Origin: Thermomonas hydrothermalis
Lineage (GTDB): Bacteria > Pseudomonadota > Gammaproteobacteria > Xanthomonadales > Xanthomonadaceae
Length of the DNA: 61,040 nt
NCBI RefSeq assembly: GCF_900129205.1
Contig: NZ_FQUK01000013.1
Location: 1-61,040, forward strand
Reading direction: 5' to 3'
Made by a program: the position numbers and the translations under genes. This document shows positions 28,716 through 38,347 of the stretch, piece after piece. A model generated the notes under the pieces. The model was given only the letters and a program-made list of their open reading frames with translations, ran no database searches and was not told where the DNA came from. Position 1 is the stretch's first letter; the number at the start of each line of letters is the position of its first letter.

Positions 28716-29981
28716 ATGCGCCTGCGCCCATCCTTCCTGCTACCTGCGCTGCTGGCACTTGCCGGCTGCGCCACCCCACCGCCCCCCGCCGCCACCACCA
28801 CCGCCGCCAGCGCGGCCATCCCGGCCACCGCCCCGCGCGCGCCGCTGCTGCTGATCTCGATCGACGGCCTGCGTCCGGACGACCTGGCCGCGGCCCCAAC
28901 CCTGCAAAGGCTCGCCGCCGATGGCGTGCGGGCGCAGTGGATGACACCGTCCTACCCCTCGCTGACATTCCCCAACCACTACACCCTGGTGACCGGGCTG
29001 CGCCCCGACCATCACGGCATCGTCCACAACACCATGCAGGACCCGGTGCTGGGGGCGTTTTCACTCAATCGCCGCGACGCCGTTGGCGACGGCCGCTGGT
29101 GGCAGGAAGGCGAACCGATCTGGGTGAGCGCGCACAAGGCCGGCCTGCGTACCGCCACCATGTTCTGGCCTGGCAGCGAAGCAGCGATTGCAGGGGTCCG
29201 ACCGGACGAATGGCACCCGTTCGACGCCACGCGTTCCGCCCAACGCCGCGTGGACACCGTGCTGGGCTGGCTGGATCGCCCGCCGGCGCAGCGTCCTGCC
29301 TTCATGACCCTGTATTTCGACCAGGTCGATCATGCCGAGCACGACGCCGGCCCCGGCAGCCCACCTGCGCGCGCGGCAGTGGCCGAGGTGGATGCCGCGC
29401 TGGCCGCACTGCTGACCGGGTTACGCCAGCGCGGGCTGGACCAGGCGATCAACCTGGTGATCGTCTCCGATCACGGCATGGCCGCAGTCCCCGCCGGACA
29501 ACAGATCGCCGTGGAGACGATGGTGCCGGCGACGCTGGCACAGGCGGTGACCACCGGTCAGGTGGTCGGCTTCCGCCCGCTACCGGGCCAGGAAGCCGCG
29601 GCAGAAGCGCGCCTGCTCGGCCGCCACGACCACTACAGCTGCTGGCGCAAGGACGCATTGCCCGAGCGTTGGCACTACGGCCACCATCCGCGCATCCCGC
29701 CGATCATCTGCCAGATGGACGAAGGCTGGGACGCGGTGGGCGGCGGCTGGAAGGGCCGCGCCGGCACCGGGACGCGCGGCTCGCACGGCTATGATCCGGC
29801 ACTGCCATCGATGCGCGCGGTGTTCATCGCCCACGGCCCGGCCTTCCGCGCCGGCACCGTGCTGCCACCGTTCGACAACGTCGATGTGTATCCCCTGCTG
29901 GCGCACCTGCTGGGGATCCCGGCAGCCCCCAACGACGGCAGCCTGGCGCCGCTGCTGCCGGCCCTGCGCACAGCCCCCTGA
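28716..29981 (+). CDS. Nucleotide pyrophosphatase/phosphodiesterase lipoprotein
   Basis: A 421-residue alkaline-phosphatase-superfamily enzyme of the NPP type, known structurally from Xanthomonas. NPPs hydrolyse phosphodiesters such as nucleotide sugars and NTPs with two zinc ions. Visible: lipobox LAGC (Cys18), first metal site ISIDGLRPDD, the nucleophile threonine in SLTFPNHYTLVTG, metal sites DQVDHAEHD and VSDHGM, and the C-terminal histidine in RGSHGYD. It sits between hutU and hutG but on the other strand, so a link to histidine metabolism is not implied. Confidence 0.92.
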   Translation: MRLRPSFLLPALLALAGCATPPPPAATTTAASAAIPATAPRAPLLLISIDGLRPDDLAAAPTLQRLAADGVRAQWMTPSYPSLTFPNHYTLVTGLRPDHHGIVHNTMQDPVLGAFSLNRRDAVGDGRWWQEGEPIWVSAHKAGLRTATMFWPGSEAAIAGVRPDEWHPFDATRSAQRRVDTVLGWLDRPPAQRPAFMTLYFDQVDHAEHDAGPGSPPARAAVAEVDAALAALLTGLRQRGLDQAINLVIVSDHGMAAVPAGQQIAVETMVPATLAQAVTTGQVVGFRPLPGQEAAAEARLLGRHDHYSCWRKDALPERWHYGHHPRIPPIICQMDEGWDAVGGGWKGRAGTGTRGSHGYDPALPSMRAVFIAHGPAFRAGTVLPPFDNVDVYPLLAHLLGIPAAPNDGSLAPLLPALRTAP

Positions 29982-30007
29982 TCCATCCGGCCGGTCTTGC
30001 CGGACAG

Positions 30008-30955
30008 TCAGCCGCCCCGCGCCTGCCAGGCCGCGGCGGTGACACGGTGGATCAGGCGCGCAGCCACCCGTGCGGTGGCCTGGTCGCGATCCAGCGGCGG
30101 CGCCAGTTCGGCCACGTCCAGCAGCTTCAACTTGCCGGTGGCGGCGATCTCGTCCAGCAGCGGTTCCAGCACCTCCAGCGGCACCCCGCGTGCCGCCGGC
30201 GCGCTCACACCGGGCGCCATCGCGTGCGGCAGCGCATCCAGATCGATGGTGAGATAGACCACGTCCACGTCGGCCAGCCGCATGCGCAGATCGACGATAT
30301 GGCGGGCCAGGTTCAGCAGATTCAAACGATCGTCACGCACATAGTGCACGCCCAGCGCATCGGCGGTGTCGAACAGCATCCGCGTGTTGGCCGAGGCACT
30401 GATCCCCCAGACCAGATAGTCCAGCGTCAGCCCGTGACTGCGTGCATGTTCGATCGCCTGCAAAAACGGGGTGCCGGAGCTGGCGCGGTCTTGCTGGCGC
30501 AAATCGAAATGCGCGTCGATGTTGACGATGGCCACGCGCGGTCGGCGCGTGCCGAGGTGTTTTACCAGCCCCAGATAACTGGCGTAGGCGATTTCGTGAC
30601 CACCGCCCAGCCCCACCGGCAGATGGCCGGCATCCAGCAAGCCGGCCATGACCTCGGCATAACGCGCCTGCGCACCCTCGAGGTCGCCGTCGACACAGGC
30701 AATCGTGCCGGCGTCATACAGCAGCGCCTCGTCCAGCTTGGGCAGATTGGACAGCATCCTGCGCAGCGCCAGCGGCCCCTCCGCCGCACCCACCCGGCCA
30801 TGGTTGCGGCGCACGCCTTCATCGCAGGCAAAGCCCAGCACTGCCACCCCGGGCGGACTGCCTGGCTGCAGCGCCTGCACGCACTGGTGCCAGCGCCGCG
30901 TAGCCGGCACATCCGGCAGATCGATGCGCCCACTCCAGCCGTCCGGTGTGCTCAT
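30008..30955 (-). CDS. hutG: Formimidoylglutamase
   Basis: A 315-residue ureohydrolase-family enzyme that hydrolyses N-formimidoylglutamate to glutamate and formamide. The binuclear manganese motifs are intact: GGGHE, NIDAHFD and TIDLDALP. Arginase or agmatinase would share these motifs; the nearby hutU and hutI genes support the hut assignment. An AGGGAGG site lies just before the ATG, and TACAAT about 70 bases upstream may be its -10. Confidence 0.88.
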   Translation of the reverse strand: MSTPDGWSGRIDLPDVPATRRWHQCVQALQPGSPPGVAVLGFACDEGVRRNHGRVGAAEGPLALRRMLSNLPKLDEALLYDAGTIACVDGDLEGAQARYAEVMAGLLDAGHLPVGLGGGHEIAYASYLGLVKHLGTRRPRVAIVNIDAHFDLRQQDRASSGTPFLQAIEHARSHGLTLDYLVWGISASANTRMLFDTADALGVHYVRDDRLNLLNLARHIVDLRMRLADVDVVYLTIDLDALPHAMAPGVSAPAARGVPLEVLEPLLDEIAATGKLKLLDVAELAPPLDRDQATARVAARLIHRVTAAAWQARGG

Positions 30956-31060
30956 GCGCGCCTCCCTGCAGTGAGTGTCTGAGCGATGGCCATGCCGTCG
31001 TGGCCCGTGCGTGAACTGCCGTGATTGTACGCGCGCCCGTCACCCTGACCGAAGGCGTTT

Positions 31061-31522
31061 TCAGCCGTCCGTGGCGTCGTCGGCGAGGGCGGCATCGACT
31101 GCCGCCTGGAACCGCTGGCGACGGGCGACGGGATCGGCTTCGGCCCGGATCGCGTCCTGCACGTCCTGCGGCAGCAGCCCGAAGAACATGTTGCGGGTGA
31201 TCTCGTCGTCGTCGAAGTACGGGGCCGGCACGCCCTGGGCCGCACGGGCCTGGGTGCGGGCCGCCTTGGCCCGGAGTTCGTCCGCCTCGTCGGCAGGCAG
31301 GCCGAGGTAGCGGATACCGCCGATCTTGGTGCCCTGACGGGTGAACGCCGCGCCCGCCGCGAGTTCGTCGTCGGCCTGAAGCTGCTCCCACAGCAGGTTG
31401 ATGGCATACGCCGCCGCCTTGTTCTGGCTGACGCCGAAGTAGTCGGCCAGGTCTTTCAGACGCTGGTGGGTCGTCTCGAAGCGGGACGGGGTATCGGCGA
31501 AACGCAGCATGGTACCAGTCAT
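31061..31522 (-). CDS. Protein of unknown function with a possible RHH-like N-terminus
   Basis: I do not recognise this 153-residue protein. Its first 50 residues (LRFADTPSRFETTHQRL... DYFGVSQNKAAAYAINLLWEQ) have the strand-helix-helix spacing of ribbon-helix-helix DNA-binding proteins or antitoxins. The remainder is acidic, alanine-rich and predicted helical. No toxin-like partner lies next to it. The upstream region is unusually AT-rich for this window (for example GATATCAAAATACTAAATG), and there is no ribosome-binding site before the ATG at 31522 or the one at 31510. It may be an accessory regulator acquired between hutG and the CLC gene. Confidence 0.6.
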   Translation of the reverse strand: MTGTMLRFADTPSRFETTHQRLKDLADYFGVSQNKAAAYAINLLWEQLQADDELAAGAAFTRQGTKIGGIRYLGLPADEADELRAKAARTQARAAQGVPAPYFDDDEITRNMFFGLLPQDVQDAIRAEADPVARRQRFQAAVDAALADDATDG

Positions 31523-31671
31523 AATGCATTCATTTAGTATTTTGATATCGCTATGTTATCACTCAAACCTGCGATGTCAAACCGAAATCAGCCCCTTGTC
31601 ACCGGGCGGTTTGGTTTCGTTCAGGACAATGGCAGAGCGATGGGCATGAGGATCCGCCCAAATCGTCATGC

Positions 31672-31677
31672 GACAAT
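31672..31677 (+). promoter_or_regulatory. -10 box of a likely leaderless promoter
   Basis: GACAAT followed by six bases (CCGGGC) and then the ATG of the CLC channel gene. No ribosome-binding site is present. Confidence 0.45.
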
Positions 31678-31683
31678 CCGGGC

Positions 31684-33003
31684 ATGACGCCGCCAGCAGA
31701 TGACGAAACCGGTCTTGGCCTCCTGCTCTCCACCCAGCTCTGGAAGCGCCGGCTGGCGCTGTGGGGTGGCGCGGTGCTGGTGGCATTGGCGGCCATCCTG
31801 TTCGCACGGGCGGCAGATTTGGCGTTTTCGCTATTCCGGAAGGTGCTGCAGCGTTCGCCGGGATGGACATTGATCCTGACGCCCGCGACCTTCGCCGTGG
31901 TGGCCTGGTGCACCCGGCATGGGCTGGAAGCCACCCGCGGCAGCGGCATTCCGCAAGTGATCGCCGGCCTGGAGATGCCCCCCGCGCTGCGGCAGAAACA
32001 CCTGTCACTGAAGGTCGCCGTCGCCAAACTGGTACTGACCGTCATCGGCATGCTGGGCGGCGCCTCGATCGGCCGTGAAGGCCCCACCGTACACGTCGGC
32101 GCCGGCTTGATGCAGGCATTCGGCCGTTGGCTGGGGTTTTCCAGCGAACAGCAAGTGCAACGCTTTCTGCTGGCGGGTGGTGCGGCCGGCCTTGCGGCCG
32201 CCTTCAACACGCCACTGGCCGGCGTGGTGTTTGCGATCGAGGAGTTGAGCGGTACCTATGAGCACCGCTTTTCCGGCACGCTGCTGACCGCAGTGATTGT
32301 GGGTGGCGTGGTGTCGCTGGCACTGCTGGGCAACTACACCTATTTCGGCACCGTGCACGCGCAACTGTCGCTCTCCAGCGCCTGGCTGGCAGTGCCGCTG
32401 TGCGGAATCCTGTGCGGCCTGGCCGGCGGCCTGTTCAGCCGCCTGATCCTGGTGGTGACCGCAGACAGTCCACCTTGGCTGGCGCGTCTGCGGCAGACAC
32501 ATCCGGTCATGCTGGCGACGGTCTGCGGGGTGTTGCTGGCCGGGCTTGGCCTAGAGTTTGGTGATGGCGCATTCGGCACCGGCTACGAACAGGCGCGCGG
32601 ACTGGTGCAGGGCCAGGCGCTGGTCGGTCATGCGTTCAGCGTGGTGAAGTTCATCGCCAACCTGGTGTCCTACGCCGCAGCCATTCCCGGTGGCCTGTTC
32701 TCGCCAGCCCTGGCGGTCGGCGCCGGCTTCGGCTACAACCTGTCTGCCTTGCTGCCACATGTGCCAGTGCCGAGTCTGGTGCTGCTGGGTATGTGCGGCT
32801 ATCTGGCCGGTGTGACCCAGGCACCCCTGACCTCGGCGGTGATCGCGATGGAAATGACCGACAACCAGGACATGTTGCTGCCGATCCTGACCACCGTGCT
32901 GCTGGCACGTACCGCCTCGGCGCTGATCTGCCGCCAACCCCTCTACAAGGCGCTGGCGCAGCGGCTGCTCACGCACCCCCCGCATCAGGACGGCAGACCG
33001 TGA
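31684..33003 (+). CDS. CLC-family chloride channel/antiporter
   Basis: A 439-residue integral membrane protein of the ClC family. The three ion-pathway motifs are present: [17 protein letters not shown] with the gating glutamate, and [11 protein letters not shown]. No cytoplasmic CBS domain follows, as in E. coli ClcA. Members exchange chloride for protons or conduct fluoride or chloride; the selectivity is not read here. The stop codon overlaps the GTG start of hutI (GTGA), so the two genes are translationally coupled, an unexpected pairing. Confidence 0.92.
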   Translation: MTPPADDETGLGLLLSTQLWKRRLALWGGAVLVALAAILFARAADLAFSLFRKVLQRSPGWTLILTPATFAVVAWCTRHGLEATRGSGIPQVIAGLEMPPALRQKHLSLKVAVAKLVLTVIGMLGGASIGREGPTVHVGAGLMQAFGRWLGFSSEQQVQRFLLAGGAAGLAAAFNTPLAGVVFAIEELSGTYEHRFSGTLLTAVIVGGVVSLALLGNYTYFGTVHAQLSLSSAWLAVPLCGILCGLAGGLFSRLILVVTADSPPWLARLRQTHPVMLATVCGVLLAGLGLEFGDGAFGTGYEQARGLVQGQALVGHAFSVVKFIANLVSYAAAIPGGLFSPALAVGAGFGYNLSALLPHVPVPSLVLLGMCGYLAGVTQAPLTSAVIAMEMTDNQDMLLPILTTVLLARTASALICRQPLYKALAQRLLTHPPHQDGRP

Positions 33004-34256
33004 CCGCCGTGGCGCCGCCCTATGATGGCCTGCTGCTGGGCGCTCACCTGGCGACTCTGGACGATGCCCGGCCCGGCGGCCACGTGGTCGAAGACGGCGC
33101 GCTGGCCTGGAAAGACGGTCGGCTGAGCTATGTCGGCCCGCGTGCCGATCTGCCCGGCGCACCGGACACGCTGGCACGCGAGGTGATCACGACGCGCGGC
33201 TGGGTCACCCCGGGCCTGATCGACTGCCACACCCATCTGGTGTTTGCCGGCAACCGCGCCCACGAGTTCGACATGCGCCTCAACGGCGCCAGCTATGAGG
33301 ACATCGCCCGCGCCGGCGGCGGCATCCGCGCCAGCGTGGCGGCGGTGCGGCACGTGGATGAGGACACCCTGCTGCAGCAGTCGCTGCCACGTGCACGCGC
33401 ATTGCTGCAGGACGGCGTGACCACGCTCGAGATCAAATCCGGTTACGGGCTGGACTTCGCCAACGAACGCAAGCTGTTGCGGGTGGCGCGCCAGATCGGC
33501 GCCCAGTTGGGCATCACCGTCCGCACCACGTACCTGGCCGCGCACGCCCTGCCCCCCGAGTTCCGCGGCAATGCCGATGGCTACATCGACGCAGTGATCG
33601 ACTGGCTGCCGCGCCTGCACGCAGAAGGGCTGGTGGATGCGGTGGATGCGTTCTGCGAGCGCATCGCCTTCTCGCCCGCGCAGACACGGCGCGTGTTCGA
33701 CGCCGCGCGCGCGCTGGGCGTGCCGGTGAAGCTGCACGCCGACCAGCTCAGCGACCTCGGCGGCGCGGCGCTGGTGGCCGAGTACGACGGCCTGTCCGCC
33801 GATCATGTGGAATACACCGGCGAGGCCGGCGTACGTGCGATGGCCGCCCACGGTACGGTGGCCGTCCTGCTGCCCGGCGCCTTCCACGTGCTGCGTGAAA
33901 CCAAGCTGCCGCCCATCGCGCTGCTGCGCGAGCACGGTGTGCCGATGGCGGTGGCCACCGACTGCAACCCCGGCACTTCGCCGCTGCTGTCGCTGCGCCA
34001 GGCGATGCAGCTGGCCTGCACGCATTTCCGGCTGACCCCGTACGAGGCGCTGGTCGGTGCCACCCGGCATGCTGCCCAGGCCCTCGGATTGCATGACCGC
34101 GGGATGCTGCGAGAAGGTCTGCGCGCCGATCTCGTGGTCTGGGACATCGACCACCCCGCCGAACTGTGCTACTGGATGGGCGGCACATTCGTTCGCCGCC
34201 TCTGGATCGCCGGTCGCCCCGTTCCCCTCACCCAGGAGTCCGCCGCATGCGTCTGA
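33000..34256 (+). CDS. hutI: Imidazolonepropionase
   Basis: A 418-residue amidohydrolase that opens the imidazolone ring to give formimidoylglutamate in histidine degradation. Metal ligands are visible in [19 protein letters not shown] and [10 protein letters not shown], all characteristic of HutI. I start it at GTG 33000, which overlaps the CLC stop by four bases; the frame is open upstream but is inside the CLC gene. The dipeptidase gene starts ten bases before hutI ends, so CLC-hutI-dipeptidase form one operon. Confidence 0.95.
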   Translation: MTAVAPPYDGLLLGAHLATLDDARPGGHVVEDGALAWKDGRLSYVGPRADLPGAPDTLAREVITTRGWVTPGLIDCHTHLVFAGNRAHEFDMRLNGASYEDIARAGGGIRASVAAVRHVDEDTLLQQSLPRARALLQDGVTTLEIKSGYGLDFANERKLLRVARQIGAQLGITVRTTYLAAHALPPEFRGNADGYIDAVIDWLPRLHAEGLVDAVDAFCERIAFSPAQTRRVFDAARALGVPVKLHADQLSDLGGAALVAEYDGLSADHVEYTGEAGVRAMAAHGTVAVLLPGAFHVLRETKLPPIALLREHGVPMAVATDCNPGTSPLLSLRQAMQLACTHFRLTPYEALVGATRHAAQALGLHDRGMLREGLRADLVVWDIDHPAELCYWMGGTFVRRLWIAGRPVPLTQESAACV

Positions 34257-35464
34257 CACTGCTTGCCTTCGGCCTGCTCACCCTCGCCACCGCCGCCCCG
34301 GCACAGGACCTCGACGCCGCCCGCCGACTGGCCCAGCAGGCGATCATCGTGGACACCCATATCGACGCCCCCGGCGCCTTGCGCAAACGCTGGGCCGATC
34401 TCGGCGAAGAACAGCCAGACCGCGAGTTCGACTACGCCAAGGCCCGGCGCGGCGGGCTGGACGTGGCGTTCATGTCGATCTACACCTCGGCCGCGCAGGA
34501 CGCCGACGGCAGCGCCTGGCAGGTGGCGCACCAGATGCTCGACAGCGTCGAGGCGCTGGCCCAGCGCCACCCCGACCGCTTCGCCCTGCTCACCTCACCC
34601 AAGGACGTCGAACGGCTGCGCCAGGGCGGCCGCGTGCTGCTGGCCATGGGCATGGAAAATGGCGCGCCCCTCGGCGACGACATTGCCAATGTGCAGCGCT
34701 TCTACGACCGCGGCGTGCGCTACATCACCCTGGCCCACAGCGCCGCCAACCGGTTGGCCGATTCGTCCTATGCCGCCGAAAAACCCTGGAACGGCTTAAG
34801 CCCGTTCGGCAAACAGGTGGTGGCGGAGATGAACCGGCTGGGGATGATGGTGGACGTCTCACACCTGGCGGATGCATCGGCATGGGAGGCCATCCGACTC
34901 AGCAAGGCACCGGTGATCGCCAGCCATTCCGCCTTCCGGCATTTCACCCCGGGCTTTGAGCGCAACATCAGCGACGCGCTTGCCCTGGCGATCGCCAAGA
35001 CAGGCGGCGTGGTGCAGATCCCGTTCGGCACCGCCTTCATCAGCCCGGAAGCGGCCGCCGACATGCAGGCCCGTTACCGTGCCCGCCAGGCCTTCAACCA
35101 GCACAATGCAAACCTGCGGGCCCAGGGCCTACCGGTGCTGGATGAGGCCGCCTTCGAACGCGACTGGGCCCCGCAGCATCCGCCCCGCACCAGCACGCTG
35201 GCGCAGGTGCTCGACCAGATCGACTACGGGGTGAAGCTGCTCGGGATCGACCATGTCGGCATCGGCTCGGATTTCGACGGTGTCGATGGCGAGCTGGCTG
35301 ACGGCCTGCGCAGCGTGGCCGATTACCCCAACCTGGTGGCCGGGCTGCAGGCGCGTGGCTACAGCGAGGCCGACATCCGCAAACTGCTCGGCGGCAATCT
35401 GCTGCGGGTGTGGGCGGCGGTCGAAGCCGCCGCCGACCCGGCCCGGGCCTCGTCCGGGCAATAA
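34247..35464 (+). CDS. M19 membrane dipeptidase-type enzyme, exported
   Basis: A 405-residue M19 renal-dipeptidase-family protein with a signal peptide (about 1-20, PAQ). Zinc site DTHIDAP near the N-terminus, MENGAPLG with the bridging glutamate, SHSAFRH and GSDFDGVDG match the family. Bacterial relatives cleave L,L-, L,D- or D,D-dipeptides. An AGGAG site inside hutI precedes the ATG by eight bases, and the genes overlap by ten bases. Its presence with hutI may help feed amino acids into catabolism, which is only a guess. Confidence 0.92.
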   Translation: MRLTLLAFGLLTLATAAPAQDLDAARRLAQQAIIVDTHIDAPGALRKRWADLGEEQPDREFDYAKARRGGLDVAFMSIYTSAAQDADGSAWQVAHQMLDSVEALAQRHPDRFALLTSPKDVERLRQGGRVLLAMGMENGAPLGDDIANVQRFYDRGVRYITLAHSAANRLADSSYAAEKPWNGLSPFGKQVVAEMNRLGMMVDVSHLADASAWEAIRLSKAPVIASHSAFRHFTPGFERNISDALALAIAKTGGVVQIPFGTAFISPEAAADMQARYRARQAFNQHNANLRAQGLPVLDEAAFERDWAPQHPPRTSTLAQVLDQIDYGVKLLGIDHVGIGSDFDGVDGELADGLRSVADYPNLVAGLQARGYSEADIRKLLGGNLLRVWAAVEAAADPARASSGQ

Positions 35465-35494
35465 AAACAAAACGCCCCGCACGAGACGGGGCGT
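35462..35494 (-). terminator. Rho-independent terminator of the THX gene
   Basis: On the minus strand ACGCCCCG pairs with CGGGGCGT around a seven-base loop, followed by TTTTGTTTTTAT. This is one of three hairpins in the window with a strong U-tract. It can also serve the convergent dipeptidase gene. Confidence 0.9.
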
Positions 35495-35523
35495 CGGGTT
35501 GCCGGTGCCGGCCGCGGCTACGC

Positions 35524-35694
35524 TCAGGCCGCGGTCTTCTTGACGGCCTTCTTCACCGCCGTTTTGGTGGCGGTCTTCTTGGCCGCCGGCGCCACGACGG
35601 TGCCGGCCGACTTCTTCACGGTCTTCGGCCGCGCATTGCCGTAGCTGGCATTGAAGCGCTTGCCCTTGGCGGTCTTGCGGTCGCCCTTGCCCAT
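35524..35694 (-). CDS. 30S ribosomal protein THX
   Basis: A 56-residue basic protein beginning [14 protein letters not shown]...YGNARP, the signature of the small ribosomal protein Thx that sits in the 30S head in Thermus and is found in many Proteobacteria. After the 25-residue core it carries a 30-residue lysine/alanine tail ([18 protein letters not shown]) resembling histone-like tails. The ATG at 35694 is set by an AGGAG eight bases upstream; the longer open frame is not real. It has a clear terminator downstream. Confidence 0.9.
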   Translation of the reverse strand: MGKGDRKTAKGKRFNASYGNARPKTVKKSAGTVVAPAAKKTATKTAVKKAVKKTAA

Positions 35695-35752
35695 GGTGAT
35701 GCTCCTGGTTCGTTGAAAGTGGGGTCGCGCGGCGCGCGCGAAGTGCGCAAGT

Positions 35753-36169
35753 TTAGCATGCGTCGCCGGTGCACGTCCGGCAGGCGGCCTGATCATGATG
35801 CAGGCGCAGGTTGACCCAATGCGACAGGCCGACCAGGGTGCCCCCCGTGGTCATCAGCACGGCATGCGGCAGCAGGGCGTGATGCAGGGCTGGCACCAGC
35901 ACCCCCAGCCACAATGCGGCCAAGCCCGGCACCAGCAAGGCCAGCGCGCGCAGGGCGCGGTGATGGCGATAGCTCCAGCTCAACACGGCCAGGCCGTACA
36001 CGCTGGCAAACAGCACGAACCCGGTCTCGACCCCGTCACCCAGCCACAACGCCAGCCCCAGCGATGGCAGCACGGCGATCGCCAGCGGCAGCAGGGCGCA
36101 GTGGATCGCGCATAGCAGCGAGCCGGCGGTGCCGATACGGTCCAACAGATCGCGCGGAAGGGGTGGCAT
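35753..36169 (-). CDS. MerC-domain membrane protein
   Basis: A 138-residue protein with four transmembrane helices of the MerC family, whose members move mercury or other soft metals. [10 protein letters not shown] near the N-terminus is the cysteine pair typical of MerC, and the C-terminus [15 protein letters not shown] is cysteine-rich. It diverges from a ZnuD-like TonB receptor across 82 bases containing a Zur-like half-site, so zinc is the more probable ligand here than mercury. An ATG 48 bases upstream (36217) is possible but would put the Zur-like site in the coding region. Confidence 0.82.
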   Translation of the reverse strand: MPPLPRDLLDRIGTAGSLLCAIHCALLPLAIAVLPSLGLALWLGDGVETGFVLFASVYGLAVLSWSYRHHRALRALALLVPGLAALWLGVLVPALHHALLPHAVLMTTGGTLVGLSHWVNLRLHHDQAACRTCTGDAC

Positions 36170-36209
36170 GACGATTGGCAGGGGTTCCCGAATGCCTATT
36201 TCGATACAG

Positions 36210-36220
36210 TATAACATATC
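36210..36220. promoter_or_regulatory. Zur-like operator half-site
   Basis: TATAACATATC matches 10 of 11 bases of one arm of the Zur consensus (TATAACATTTC) as known for E. coli and Xanthomonas Zur. The other arm is poorly conserved (about 4 of 11). It lies between the divergent merC and TonB receptor genes, and zur is 2 kb away. TATAAC within it may also be the receptor -10. Confidence 0.55.
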
Positions 36221-36223
36221 AAT

Positions 36224-36234
36224 CCCCCCCCCCC
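36224..36234. repeat. Homopolymer tract of 11 cytosines
   Basis: Eleven consecutive C residues between the Zur-like site and the receptor start codon, probably within the first bases of the mRNA. Tracts of this length change by slipped-strand pairing and can vary expression between cells. Confidence 0.9.
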
Positions 36235-36251
36235 ACGCCGTTGTTATCCCG

Positions 36252-38306
36252 ATGCCCCGACTGTCTCTGCTTACGCTCGCCCTGCTCGCCGCCCTGCCCC
36301 TGCATGCCCAACCGGCCACCGACGCACCGGCCACATCGGCACCGCAAACCGCCGGCACTCCGCCCGCCAGCGACCCGCGCCATTCCGCCACCACCAAAGA
36401 CGCGCATGTAAAAGACCTGGCCGGGGTGGTGGTCACTGCCTCTGCCCTGCAGGACACCGCAGACAGCCTCAGCAAACCCGTCGAGGTCTTAAGTGGCGCG
36501 CGGCTGGATGAAAACCGTGCGGCCACGCTGGGCGAAACCGTCGCCAGCCTTCCCGGCGTGCAAAGCTCCAACTTCGGGCCCGGCGTGGGCCGGCCGATCA
36601 TCCGCGGCCTGGATGGCCCCCGCGTGGCGGTGCTGAGCGGTGGCCTGTCCAGCCAGGACGTCTCCACCGTCAGCCAGGACCATGCCCCCGCCATTGAGCC
36701 CTTCCTGGCCGACCAGATCGAAGTGCTGAAAGGCCCGTCCACCCTGCTGTACGGCAACGGCGCGATCGGTGGCGTGGTCAATATGGTGGACGGCCGCATT
36801 CCCGAATACGCCATTGAAAATGGCTTCAGCGGCCGCGCCGAAACCCGTTTCTTCGGTGGCGACCAGGGCGGCAATACCACCATGGCCCGCGTCGATGGCG
36901 GCAGTGACCGCTTCGCCCTGCATGCCGATGCGGTATATCGCCACGCCCCCGATTACGACACCCCGGATGGGCGCCAGCGCAATTCCTTTATCGACACCCG
37001 CAGCGGTGCAGTCGGCGGCTCGCTGCTGGGCGACTGGGGCTTTGTGGGCCTTTCCGCATCTCGTTTCAAAGACGAGTACGGCAACCCGGGTGAACCGGGC
37101 GATCCCGCCCTGGGCGAGCGCGGCGTCTATCTGAAAATGCGCCAGGATCATTACGAGGCCAAGGGCGCGCTGCGCGACCTGTGGGGCGAAGGCAACGGCC
37201 TGCGCTTCTCGTTCGGCCACACCGGCTACACCCATACCGAGTTCGAAAACGACCAGCCCGGCACCACCTTCCGCAAAAACGCCAATGAAGGCCGGCTGCA
37301 AGCCAGCTTCGGCAACGCGCAGGGCTGGCAGGGCGCGCTCGGCATGCAGGCCTCAAGCAGCACGTTCGTGGCCATCGGCGAAGAAGCCTTCGTGCCCACC
37401 ACCAGCACCCGCGCTTACGGCCTGTTCGGTGTCACCCGACGCAGCTGGGATGGGTTCCAGCTGGATCTCGGCGCGCGGGTGGACAAGGTCAAGTCGTCAC
37501 CGGCAGATGGCGACAGCCGCAGTTTCAGCCCGGTCAGCCTGTCACTGGCGGGCGGCTGGAAGTTGAACGCGCAATGGCGCCTTACCGCCACCCTCGACCA
37601 TGCCGAACGCGCACCGGTGGAGGAAGAGCTGTTCTCGAATGGGCCGCATATCGCCACGCTGGCCTATGAGATCGGCAATCCCAACCTGCGCAAGGAAGCG
37701 GCCAACCAGCTCGAACTGGGTCTGCACTATCAGTCCGAGCGGATCGAGGGCTCGCTATCGGCCTACGACAACCGGTTCAAACACTTCATTTACCTGACCG
37801 ATACCGGCAACACGTGGCACTGGGAAGAAGGCGACCAGGACCTGCCCGTGCGGCAATGGGCGCAGGCGGACGCCCGGTTCCGCGGCCTGGAGGCTGAGCT
37901 GATTGCCCATCTTGCCCGCACCGATCACGGCGACTGGGATCTGCGCGTGTTTGGCGATCGGGTCCGGGCGACGCTCAGCCAGGGTGGCGGCAACCTGCCG
38001 CGCATTCCACCCGCCCGACTGGGCGCCCAGCTGCGCTGGGAACATGACGGCTGGCGTGCGGCGCTAGGGGCCACGCGCACCAGCCGCCAGGACAAGGTGG
38101 CGGTCAACGAAACGCCTACCGCAGGCTTCACCCTGGTCGATGCCCACCTGAGCCGGCACTTCGATACCGGTGCACTGAGCTGGGAGCTGTTTGCCGATGG
38201 CCGCAACCTGACCAACCAGGTGGCGCGTGTACACACCTCGTTCCTGAAAGATGAAGTGATGCTGCCGGGCCGCAGCGTCGGATTTGGCGTGCGGGTGTTC
38301 TTCTGA
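36252..38306 (+). CDS. ZnuD-like TonB-dependent receptor
   Basis: A 684-residue outer-membrane receptor with signal peptide (about 1-20), plug domain (about 50-170) and beta-barrel ending in aromatic VRVFF. The plug segment IRGLDGPRVAVLSGGL, then SVSQDHAPAIEPFLADQIEVLKGPSTLLYG, resembles zinc receptors of the ZnuD class. Zinc or a zinc chelate is the likely ligand, given the adjoining Zur-like half-site, merC and zur. No strong ribosome-binding site precedes this ATG. An in-frame ATG at 36192, behind an AGGGG, would place the poly-C tract inside the coding region. Confidence 0.88.
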   Translation: MPRLSLLTLALLAALPLHAQPATDAPATSAPQTAGTPPASDPRHSATTKDAHVKDLAGVVVTASALQDTADSLSKPVEVLSGARLDENRAATLGETVASLPGVQSSNFGPGVGRPIIRGLDGPRVAVLSGGLSSQDVSTVSQDHAPAIEPFLADQIEVLKGPSTLLYGNGAIGGVVNMVDGRIPEYAIENGFSGRAETRFFGGDQGGNTTMARVDGGSDRFALHADAVYRHAPDYDTPDGRQRNSFIDTRSGAVGGSLLGDWGFVGLSASRFKDEYGNPGEPGDPALGERGVYLKMRQDHYEAKGALRDLWGEGNGLRFSFGHTGYTHTEFENDQPGTTFRKNANEGRLQASFGNAQGWQGALGMQASSSTFVAIGEEAFVPTTSTRAYGLFGVTRRSWDGFQLDLGARVDKVKSSPADGDSRSFSPVSLSLAGGWKLNAQWRLTATLDHAERAPVEEELFSNGPHIATLAYEIGNPNLRKEAANQLELGLHYQSERIEGSLSAYDNRFKHFIYLTDTGNTWHWEEGDQDLPVRQWAQADARFRGLEAELIAHLARTDHGDWDLRVFGDRVRATLSQGGGNLPRIPPARLGAQLRWEHDGWRAALGATRTSRQDKVAVNETPTAGFTLVDAHLSRHFDTGALSWELFADGRNLTNQVARVHTSFLKDEVMLPGRSVGFGVRVFF

Positions 38307-38347
38307 GGGAACGCCAACACGGGACGCGCTCGGACGCTTCCCCGCGC

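Noticed and set aside
35695-35796. Longer version of the THX protein (90 residues)
   Set aside because: The ribosome-binding site and the conserved MGKGD start fix the protein at 35694; the extension is intergenic.
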